Source of the DNA: Zizania palustris
Taxonomy: Eukaryota > Streptophyta > Magnoliopsida > Poales > Poaceae
Length of the DNA: 64,000 nucleotides
NCBI GenBank assembly: GCA_019279435.1
Contig: JAAALK010000080.1
Location: 27,744,778 to 27,808,777 of the forward strand
Direction of reading: 5' to 3'
The notes under the pieces were generated by a model that saw only the letters and a program-made list of their open reading frames with translations, was not told the DNA's origin and searched no databases. The position numbers and the translations under genes were made by a program. This document shows, one piece after another, positions 23,616-32,599 of this stretch (position 1 is the stretch's first letter; each line of letters opens with the position of its first letter).

Positions 23616-24193
23616 TGTTAGAATTAATCTTGTTGTTAGTATTTTATTTAGTGCAAATTTAGCTAATTTATGTTAGTGGTGTAGTGGAGTTAGTGCATGG
23701 TGTGCATGCAAGTGATTAGTGATATAAGTGATAGATTGTCTAGCTGCGTGGCGTAGTGGATCAGCAGCTATGCATGGCGTAGTGGCCAGGAATTAGTCTT
23801 GCATGTGTTAATTAGTTTGTTAAACGTGCATGGTGCGTGATTAGTGGCTGGAATTAGTGGAGTTAGTGGGCTGAGTGACCAGCCGAAGCTTGCGGCCAAG
23901 CGTGAGCCAACTTTGCATGTGTGTGCACTATTTAACGAGTGCTAGTGTGTGTGCGCAATACAGTACCAGAAGAATACTTGCACGGTGCATGCTGTTTAGT
24001 GGTGATTAGTGAATAAACAAAGAGTCTAGTGTGTGATTTGTTGTGTCTTCACGCTTCTTGCTTCTCAAGTTCAAGAGTATTCCAGGTGTGTGCGTGTGTC
24101 CACGAGAGCGAGAGTGAGGAGTTCTTCTAACATAATTATTGTAACTGAAGAAAAACAATCCTATAGCCGAAGAGGCGGCGGGGAAAAACTCAC

Positions 24194-24271
24194 CTCGACC
24201 TTGTCGAGCTTGCCCTCGTCGAGCACCTTGAAGAGGGCGAACCCTGCGGGCGTCTCGAACAGCACCAACAT
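24194..24271 (-). pseudogene. NOP58: NOP58 (Nop5) exon 1 fragment
   Basis: ATG at 24271 opens 26 codons, MLVLFETPAGFALFKVLDEG then KLDKVE, ending at a good donor (GTGAGT). This is the highly conserved start of the box C/D snoRNP core protein Nop58. Downstream on the minus strand the intron runs only 46 bp before meeting the inverted kinase duplication; no further NOP58 exon is found toward position 1. It is a truncated 5' gene end of otherwise good quality. Unless distant exons lie outside this window, it is not a working gene. Confidence 0.85.
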
Positions 24272-24660
24272 CTCTGACTGATCCCCCCAACAAAGCAAAG
24301 AACCCTTTCACCCCGAGCACACAGGCACAGGAGCAAACAAACCCGGATCAAAACCCAAGACAAACCGTCGTGCCAAATCGAGCAGCAAGAACATAGAACG
24401 CCGCAAACCTTGGGTCGGGTCGATTCGATTCGACGATGGCGAGGAGAGGAGAGCGAGGCGCAGCCGCGCAAGAGGTAGGGAGGGTTACCAGGAGAGAGAG
24501 AGACCGCAAGGGTTTTAGCGCATTAGGTTTGGGGCAATTTATAGGAGGCGGCGGGTGGGATGGTTGGCGCATCTCGCCGTTGGTCTTGCGGGTGAGCGTT
24601 TTGGGCCGTCCGATGGATTTCTAGGTCGAGGATTTGGGCCTGCCGCTGCTAATCATGCGG
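24272..24660 (-). promoter_or_regulatory. NOP58-type promoter and 5' leader
   Basis: Reading leftwards: two TGGGCC site II-like words (24635-24640 and 24602-24607), then a TATA box (TATAAATT at 24543-24536), then AAAACCCT (24516-24509), a telo-box-like word, and a pyrimidine-rich leader. Telo-box plus site II pairs are typical of plant ribosome-biogenesis genes. The ATG is about 265 bp after the TATA box. The promoter faces the inverted duplication and the kinase gene. Confidence 0.65.
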
Positions 24661-25043
24661 AGCTAGCTATTCAGGCAGCGCACCGGCAGTCAGCAGAACG
24701 GTTCGACATGAGAGAGCGGCCCACGAATGCAACGAGGGGAAATCCCCGAAACTGTCAGACTTTGGATTTTTTTTTGTAAATAGTATCTTTTACGGAAATT
24801 CAATTCTGATATACGGTATAAAAAATAGCAAAAATAAATCCACGATGTTATTTAAAGTGTCTGTAGAAGCATATATCGATCTTCTAGTGTTAACAGTACA
24901 GAAGAACTTGTCGATAGTTAAACTTTCGACAGAGAGCTCAATGCTTCCACAGCCGCCCCGATCCACGCCCGCTCGACACACGCCATCGCCATGTGGTGAC
25001 ACCAAATGCAGGTTGTATCTAATACACTAATCACCGGAAAAAC
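24661..25043. other. Intergenic, no recognised feature
   Basis: No coding frame or repeat that I can identify. Confidence 0.45.
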
Positions 25044-25567
25044 TTAGTGTGGGTTTGGTTCTGAACCATGAAAAAACTGTTGTGAGCTGACTGCTGTGAG
25101 TTGTCTGATGTGGAGAAGTTAAAAGTCGTTTAGTTAAAATTGCTGTAAAAAAATTATTGTGAGTTGATTGTTTTTTATAACTTACATAATTTTCATTGTT
25201 ATAATATTTATACAGATATATAAATATGAAACACTCAACATTGATGCAACTAAATAACTAGAAAATATATTAGATAAATAAAAAAGTGCATAATTCATCT
25301 CGTAAAGTAACCGAGAACCACATATTATCTTATGAAATTGTGTAATACAATGCAAATTATACTAATGTTAGATTAATCAAGACACCTTGAATTCATGCTA
25401 TTTAATCTGTACTAAAAATCAGAAAAACAGGGTCTAAGCTGCTTCCAAAATTGTACTAGAAAAAAACTACTTTTCCACAACAGAAACAATTTTAGTAATC
25501 TCGTTTGGTTCAGTTTCTACTTTTTTACAGTGTAAGTAGATTTTAAAAACAAAACCAAATACACCCT
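25044..25567. mobile_element. Possible non-autonomous hAT-like element
   Basis: The left end TGTGGGTTTGGTTCTG and the reverse complement of the right end GGGTGTATTTGGTTTTG are similar. The inside is AT-rich and non-coding. The flanks share CTTAG, so the target duplication is imperfect. Confidence 0.45.
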
Positions 25568-26429
25568 TAGCCACCTCTCGTAACATGTCACGGAGGAAAC
25601 TAATACACATATGTAAAGGTTACCAAACATTAGTAATCGTTATTATCGAGCCCATGCATGCTAGAGACCAGATAAAGGTTAATATATAGTAACCACTTTG
25701 ATCAAACGGGCGGAATTTCTTTGCGGTAGGAAATGTCGTATAATAGGACACGTGTGATTTAAAGAGAATCTATTACGTGTTAATGGTGTTATCTTGTTAG
25801 TCTATATGTATCATCTCATCTTAAGTACAGAAAGGAAATTGTTTCATTATAATTTATAATATAATACATTTATTTGTGAATGGAGGTGCATAGTTGTTTT
25901 TTTATGTGCACTTTAATTATAATATTATTTTTGAGGATGACATGTAGATCTACTTGAGTCAATGAAAGTGAGTTTGTATGTCAAATCGAATAAACTTGTT
26001 GTTTGATGTGGTATTTTAGCAAATCTCTCGTTTTTTTAGCATGCACTAAAACTCTTTTATCCCTCTCTATTGGGAAAAATGGCAGATATGTCTCTAGTTT
26101 ATGAGCACTTGTAGATTTATCCTATTATTGGTGGAATTTTCAGAAATGCCCTATAGTTGCTAAGATGATTTACAAATTTACCCTATTTTGTATTTTTAAT
26201 ATATTTTAATTCGTTTTCCTTTTTTCCAGCTCACGAAATATCCATTCTACCGTGTCAATTCATTTTATGCTCCCAGACCGACCGACACCCATCAAACTGG
26301 CGTTTGGACTTTAAAATTTTATGGAATAACCTAGAGGCCAAAATGTAATTTCAAGGATTTTTACAAATTTTTATCAATAGTGATTCAACCCTTAATCAAA
26401 TAAATGAATTACTGGAATTATTTTAAATC
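25568..26429. other. AT-rich intergenic
   Basis: Contains CACGTG-type words and several short direct repeats (ATGTCTCTAGTTT / ATGCCCTATAGTTG) but no gene or complete element that I can support. Confidence 0.45.
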
Positions 26430-26772
26430 AGCAAACAATTTAAAATCCTAACGGACGCCAACCTCCAATCTGCCCCGAGCCCGGCCCAGTCCGACCGCCA
26501 GCCACTGACAGGTGGGGTCAACCGGTCGGCGTCGCTCCCTCGCCTCTCTCTCCCGCCCGCACCCCGCTTGGCCCCACCCGTCAGCCTCCGTCGTGCACCT
26601 TTCGCCCTCTGATAGCCGTGGCCCGCCTGTCGGCCCCTTCCTTTTTTCTGTTTCGGCGACTGACAGGTGGAGCCCACCTGTCAGGATCTTCGTCCCCGAT
26701 GGAAGGGGATCTCTCCCCTTTCCTTCCGGTGACCCCCTTTCCGATTTCTCGCCGCCGGCCGCCCGCGTTCGC
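26430..26772 (+). promoter_or_regulatory. GC-rich gene-5'-like end of the inserted block
   Basis: Base composition changes sharply to GC-rich and pyrimidine-rich. A palindrome at 26660-26684 has 11-base arms CTGACAGGTGG / CCACCTGTCAG with a 3-base loop, and CTGACAGGTGGGG occurs at 26505. These GACAGGTGG words are frequent upstream of grass genes. From ATG at 26699 a short proline/arginine-rich frame runs directly into the S1 pol frame. I read it as the 5' end of an unidentified gene cut at 26772. Confidence 0.4.
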
Positions 26773-28727
26773 CTATCGTGTTTATAATTTGGAAACTAAC
26801 ACTGTCATCGAGTCATGTGATGTGACTTTTGATGAATCAACCCCCTCTGTTAGTTCTACCTTTGAACAGGCAAATGAACACGACATGGAGCAGACCATCT
26901 TCGAAGAAGAAGATCACGGAGATTTCGAGGATGAACTCCTACTACCCTCGACATCAATCTCCGAAGCCGACCCCACTTCGACTACTTCGGCACAAGGTCC
27001 CGAAGCAACTACCTCGACATCGGTCATCTTGGACCACTCCAACGCACAAGTTGAGGGAGAGACTGCATCTCGCCGCGAGGCTCCACACCATGTTCAAAGG
27101 ATGCATCCTCCCGAGCAGATCATTGGTGAGCTTGATCAAAGGGTAACACGTTCTCATGCTCATTTCATTGATTCCGCTTTTGTTGCTTCTTTCGGGCTCT
27201 TAGATGTTAGTCATGCACTTTCTGATTCTAGTTGTATCAATGTCATGCATGAAGAACTTGAAAATTTTGAGAGAAACCAAGTCTGGACTTTAGTTGATCC
27301 TCCACCAAATGTTCATTTCATTGGAACAAAATGGATTTTCAAAAACAAACAAGGGGAGGATGGGACTGTAGTTAGAAACAAAGCTAGACTTGTAGCTCAG
27401 GGTTATTCTCAATTAGAAGGGATTGATTTTACTAAAACTTTTGCACCTGTTGCGCGTTTAGAGGCCATTAGGATTTTGCTTGCCTTTGCGACATCCCAGG
27501 GATTCAAACTCTATCAAATGGATGTCAAAAGTGCTTTTCTTAATGGCTTCATAGGCGAAGATGTTTATGTAAAACAACCCTGGCTTTGAAAACCCCAAAT
27601 ACACACATAAAGTCCTTAAACTTCATAAGGCTCTTTATGGGCTCAATTAGGCCCCTCGGGCATGGTATGATAGACTTAAGTCTTTTCTGCTTGAGCGGGG
27701 GTATTTGATTGGATCTGTTGATAAAACCTTATTCACTCTTAAGCATGTCAAAGATTTCCTCCTAGTCTAGATTTATGTGGATGATATCATCTTCGGTGGC
27801 TCTTCTTATGCTTTGGTTGCCGAGTTTGCAGATACCATGAGTAGGGAGTTCGAGATGTCCATGATGGGCGAACTCACATTTTTCCTTGGTTTGCAAATCA
27901 AGCAAAGCAAACAAGATACATTCGTCCACCAGACGAAGTACACCAAGGACCCGCTCAAGAAGTTCGACATGGCTGATGCTAAGCCCCTCGCTACTCCAAT
28001 GGCTACTTCGATAGCATTGGACCTTGACGAGGATGGAGAAGCCGTAGACCAGAAGGAGTTCCGAAGCATGATCGACTCCCTCCTCTACCTGACTGCTATG
28101 AGGCCGGATATACACTTTGCAGTGTGTTTATGCGCTCATTTTCAGGCTTCACCACGAGATTCGCACCGCCAAGCGGTAAAGCGCATTCTCAGGTATCTCA
28201 AACATACCCTCGAATTTGGCATTTGGTATTCTGCGTCTTCCTCTTTGTGTCTTCGAGGTTATTCCGATGCGGACTTTGCTGGGTGTAGGATTGATAGGAA
28301 AAGTACCTCTGATACTTGTCATTTTCTAGGTACTTCACTGGTTGGCTAGTCTTTCCGCAAACAGTATAGTGTTGCACAATCGACGGCTGAGGCCGAATAT
28401 GTTGCGGCAGCTAGCTGTTGCTCTCAAATTTTGTGGATGGTTTCCACTTTGCGGGATTTTGGGTTAGATTATAAGAGTGTTCCACTTTTCTGTGATAACA
28501 CTAGTGCTATTTGTATTGCAAACAACCCGGTTCAGCATTCCAGAACCAAACACAATGATGTGCGATATAATTTTCTCAGAGATCATAATGAGAAGGATGA
28601 TATTAAGCTTCAATATGTTGATACCCAACACCAGCTAGCCGATATTTTCACAAAACCTCTCGATGCTACTCGTTTTACCTACTTGCGTGGGGAATTTGGT
28701 GTTTGTCACTCTTACGGCATTTTGTGA
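26773..28727 (+). pseudogene. S1 pol, C-terminal integrase, RT and RNase H part
   Basis: Homology to element B resumes at YRVYNLETNTVIESC and runs to the end of pol (VCHSYGIL). The RT has a frameshift near 27585, stop codons at about 27648 and 27768, and a further stop at 28347 in the RNase H region. YVDD-equivalent VDDIIFGG is kept at about 27777. The 5' boundary lies about 40 bp downstream of where the inverted integrase piece (8268-8706) ends. Confidence 0.88.
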
Positions 28728-29270
28728 GGGGGAGTAGATTTTGATTGTCTTGCATATGCTCATTGTGTGTGAAATTGCATTTACATCTTTTGCACTTATA
28801 TGCCTGATTTTAATTCATGAAATCATGTCATCTCAGCTCTATTTAATATGTTTGAAACATTATGTGCATGATTTTTCTTTCCAAAATCAAATCAAGCTCA
28901 CTGCTTAGTCTTGATTCTATCATGTTTAGGCAGGACTGCTTTAGCTATCTTTTATCTGCTTGATAGCAAGACTCCTTTTCTCTGGATGCTAAACATTGCA
29001 ACTTGAAAAATTGTTCTACTCACTCATAGATATTCATCAAGTGCTAAACAAATTGTTCACTTAATTAAAAATTCAAAAACCCATGATTTGCATGATACAA
29101 GCGAAAAAAGATCGAGGTGGGTTTGTTTGTCGCACTACTCTATTCTAGACTGCTTACCATTGCACATTGGTCTGAACTGGGATAGTATAGTATATGCCAA
29201 AATCACCGCCTTAAGCTTCTGATGGTTTTCATGCCTAGGCTTGGCTTGATTGGAAAGCATAAGGTAGACA
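28728..29270 (+). other. S1 3' untranslated region, first part
   Basis: Non-coding and collinear with 49116-49660 of element D and with the 3' region of B. It begins with a GAGGGGGAG purine tract right after the pol stop. It continues at 40341 after the MITE/B insertion. Confidence 0.75.
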
Positions 29271-29279
29271 AACAAATAA
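29271..29279. repeat. MITE target duplication AACAAATAA, left copy
   Basis: The same 9 bp recurs at 40332-40340. Element B's own sequence shows the unoccupied site (reverse complement around 32047-32058). Confidence 0.85.
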
Positions 29280-29402
29280 GGGTTAATTTTTTCCGTGCCA
29301 TTACAATTTTTGCGGTTCGCCAATATGCCATCGATATGTCACTGACATATGGGGGGCGCCACAGTCACTGACAGTGGCATATAGGCAATTTCTGAAAATT
29401 AT

Positions 29403-29407
29403 AATGG
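29403..29407. repeat. Element B target duplication AATGG, left copy
   Basis: Identical AATGG at 40309-40313 on the other side of the element. Confidence 0.93.
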
Positions 29408-31421
29408 TGTTGGACCGGAAACGGCGACCAGAGGGGGGGTGAATGGGAGCTTTTAAAATTTCGGGCTAAAAACTTAGCCTCCGGTTCTGTTCAGTCTTCT
29501 GCGGAACAGGCTTCGAACACAACCTTCGAAGGTCTGGTTCGGAGGTACTTCGACACCTTCGAACACAGGCTTCGGAGTGGCAAAAGTTCGAAGCCAAGAA
29601 GACTTCGCTCCACTTACAACCCTCGAAAATCTACTCTGCTAAGTCAGTGCAGGCTCCGCACACGAGGTGCTTCGAGCAGGCTTCGCACTTCACCCTTCGC
29701 AAGAGTTGACAGCCCTCTGAGGACTTCGACCAAGTACTTGGCAACAGCAACGGGTGCTGGGCTTCGTACCCGAAGGTCTACACGCACACAAATCGGACTT
29801 CGCTAAGGGCTTCGACACAAGAAGCAAAACGGGAAACAATCAGGGCTTCGCTAGTAATCAGCGAGGTCTTGCCTCGTGTTACACAGAGCGACAGCACTCT
29901 GACAAAACACACCTCGCACGAAAAACAACCTTCGCCTCAACAGGCTTCGGTGCACTAAACTAGCGAAGTATGCAACGCGAGCTCAAGCAAAAGCACAAGA
30001 CAAACAGGGCTTCGCCGCTTGAACAAGGAACACTGAAAATGAACTCAGGATGTATTCAATCGAAGTGTGGCTACAGGAGCTCAACAGTAAATGCTCAAAG
30101 TGTTAAATGTTACCTACCGAGCCCCCATATTTATAGCCCATGGATTCATCCTAAGGAAGTGACTACTTTACCCCTAGGGTTTACAACAGATTTGTCTCTA
30201 CAGAACTAAGGGGTACAAAAGGTAGTCCACCTTTATTTTGGAGGCTTCTCTGTCAGCTGCAGAGGGGACAGTGTCAGCCTTTTTCAGAACAGACAGTGTC
30301 AGCCTTTACAGAGTTGACTTCTGGAACCTCCCTTCGCACGCGAGGGGTGCGGAAGCTTCGGCGAGAAGCCTGCAGCCTGTTGGCCTTCGCTCCGCCGAAG
30401 AAGACCTTCGATACAGTGACGGTTTTGAGCCGAAGCCGTCAAAGCCCTTGGGCCTTCGCACCACCACCTCCGGAGTGGATCACCACGGCTTCGCAGCTAC
30501 TCCGAGCTCGAACACCGTCCGTCCGTGTACCGAAGCCATGCATGGCCGAAGCACCTCAAGTCAACCTCACTCCGGAGCTAGCCTCGCTCCGAAGTCCTTC
30601 ACACTCCGAAGCCCTACCTTCGGAGTACCACCCTTCGAAGTCCCTCCTTCGTCCAAGGCCTCCGCATGAAGCATTCCATGAGCACTTCGTCGCAGTGTCT
30701 CACTCCGAGCACACTCCTCGACGAGCCTCACCCGGACCATGCCTTCGATGCGCCTCGACTTCTGAGACCTTCGTCGGGCCACCTTCGAGTGTCTCCCTCC
30801 GGAGCACACTTCGAACACCTTGCCTCCGCAGAGGACTTGGTCCACCAACTCCGAAGTCACTCCATTCGGAGTACCTTCGAAGTGCCTCACCTTCGAGGAC
30901 TTGTCTCGGAGTACCTTCAGCCGGAGCTACACTCCGCACTCTCTGCCTTCACCTGGCACGCCTCGACCCGAGGACCGACCCGGACCACCTTCGCAGCCAC
31001 CGTGACGGAGCTCCCCGCTCCCTTGGCATCAAACCACCCGCTTGACCCAAGTTCACCTGGCTCGAACCCTGTTCGTCGCCTCCGAAGTCCCTGCGCACCA
31101 CCGACAAGCAAACAAGTGTATCCAGTACTCCGGAGACCTCTCCGGGTTAGCAACCTCCGGCACACACTCCGGTGTACCGCCCAAAGTACCGAAGCCATCG
31201 GTACGAACCCTGTCATCGTGTACTGCCGGACCCCTCCGACAGGTACACTCCGCTGCAACAGCTGCAGCAAGCAAACACACACCGAACACACTTCGGTGAC
31301 ACACCTCCGAACACCCTTCGGAGGTACCACCTCCGAAGCCCCTCCGGAGGTACCCTTCGAACAGAGGGTAAAATCCAGTCAATCACTCATCACAAACACC
31401 GAAACCACCCTTGGTTTCTCA
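29408..31421 (-). repeat. B 3' LTR
   Basis: On the minus strand it starts TGAGAAACCAAGG and ends GGTCCAACA. It contains a TATA-like CTATAAATAT (30136-30127). Long open frames on both strands (up to 301 codons) result from its GC-rich repetitive ACTCCGAAG/CTTCGGAG words and are repeated exactly in the other LTR; I do not regard them as genes. Confidence 0.93.
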
Positions 31422-31432
31422 ATCTCCCCCTT
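31422..31432 (-). other. B polypurine tract
   Basis: AAGGGGGAGAT on the minus strand, abutting the 3' LTR. Confidence 0.9.
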
Positions 31433-32599
31433 GATGAGTGCATTGACAACCAAATCGAAGTCAAGAAAATGTAAAAACAATTTCAGCACACAAGTGACCA
31501 TAAAAACTCAGAAAAGAGCCAAATCATGTCACTTGATAAAAGAAATTTTCTCCCCCTTTGTAAAAGAGTAAAAGCCCTTTTTGGCAAATCTCCCCTTGAT
31601 AAGAACTCCCCCTGAGTTAAGCAAATTTTTTTTTTTCTTTTTATGTCAAAAATCTCTCCCCCTTTAGAAATTATGCCTTCTTGCAGTAGATAACATAGCA
31701 AAATCTCTCCCCCTTTGGCAATGCAAGCATCAAGGAGCAGTCAAAAGATGCAAAGCTTCGAAATGAAGAGAATTGCAAAGACATATAATGCAAAAATATG
31801 CCAAAATTAACACAAATGATCATGTGCTCAGCTCAATTTAACAATCTGTGAAACAAGATGATGGCATGTGATTTTGTCATTTTGAAGTAAAAGCATCACC
31901 ACTGAATCAAAGTAGCTAGACATGTGAAGGCAAGGACTGCGCAAAGCTAACAAATTCTACCCTAGACAGACAAGTCTTGTTCAAAAGGAGCTGTGAAAGC
32001 AAACTTGATGATCAATTAATTTTGTTGTTCTTTTTCTTAATGCCAGGGGTTATTTGTTTGTCCACCTTATACTTTCCAATCAGGCCAAGCCTAGGCATGA
32101 AAGCCATCTGAAGCTTAAGGCGGTGATTTTGGCAGACACTACACTATTCCAGTTCAGACCAAAGTGCAATGGTAAGCAGTCTAGAATAGAGTAGTGCGAC
32201 AAACAAACCCTCCTGGATCTTTTCATTGAAACCAGGTAAAACATGGATTTTTGATTTTGATTGGAAGAATTTAATATTTTGATGAGTATCCATGAATAAA
32301 GAACACAATTTTTCAAGTTGCAAATGTTAGCATCCAAGGAACAGTGTCTTGCTGTCAAGTAGATAAAAGATAGCTAAAAGCAGTCCACCCTAAACAAGCT
32401 AGATACAAGATTATGCGGTGAGCAAGTTTTGATTTTTTTCGAAAATAAAACATCATGCATAATCAATGTTCCAGACATATTTCATAGAGCTGAGCTGTCA
32501 TGATTTCTTTGAATTAAAAGCAGGCATATAATAGCAAAAGATGTAAGTGCAATTCCATACATAATGAGCATATGCAAGACAATTAAAATCAGCTCCCCC
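31433..32599 (-). other. B 3' untranslated region with extra polypurine-like motifs
   Basis: There is no env-like frame. On the minus strand, G-rich purine tracts of the form AAAGGGGGAGA recur at about 31550, 31590, 31605, 31662, 31710 and directly after the pol stop (about 32590). Such multiplicity is a described Sirevirus peculiarity. Confidence 0.75.

Larger units (their letters stand above)
22074..24132 (+). mobile_element. Gag-only LTR retroelement (TR-GAG type), 2059 bp
   Basis: Two 517-bp LTRs (22074-22590 and 23616-24132) begin TGTTAGAATT and end TTCTAACA. They are flanked by a perfect TAATT duplication (22069-22073 and 24133-24137); the empty site is present in the left arm. The LTRs appear identical apart from one C/T difference noted near 22440 versus 23982. 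The 1-kb interior holds a primer site, one gag frame and a purine tract but no protease, integrase, RT or RNase H. It must rely on proteins of an autonomous copia relative. Confidence 0.93.
17101..24147. repeat. Inverted duplication, right arm (interrupted)
   Basis: This is the reverse-complement copy of 12392-14260. It is interrupted by a hAT element (17750-20872) and a TR-GAG retroelement (22074-24132). After removing both insertions and their target duplications about 1.85 kb remains, matching the left arm in length. Homology ends at 24147 (ATTGTAACTG), 46 bp from the NOP58 exon 1 donor. Confidence 0.9.
8707..26772. other. 18-kb gene-bearing block inside the S1 integrase gene
   Basis: No retroelement homology to S1 exists between 8706 and 26773. 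The block contains three exons of a PP2C gene, a complete pfkB-type kinase gene with introns, an inverted duplicate of its 3' half, exon 1 with promoter of NOP58, and a GC-rich gene-5'-like end. The ends lack terminal repeats, Helitron ends (TC / CTRR with hairpin) and target duplications. I infer chromosomal DNA copied or moved in during break repair, with the adjacent integrase piece inverted in the same or a later event. Confidence 0.6.

Noticed and set aside
8707..26772. Helitron or Pack-MULE as carrier of the gene block
   Set aside because: The ends show no TC/CTRR with hairpin, no inverted termini and no 9-bp duplication, and genes lie in both orientations.
29754..31571. Long open frames (up to 301 codons) within the B LTRs, and similar ones in the S1, D and E LTRs
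   Set aside because: They overlap on both strands and in several frames, consist of low-complexity Ser/Pro/Arg/Leu caused by ACTCCGAAG-type words, and have no counterpart protein family.
31433..32599. Env-like third ORF in the Sirevirus
   Set aside because: No frame of useful length in the sense direction between pol and the LTR; the 122-codon frame overlapping the pol end is out of frame with no membrane features.
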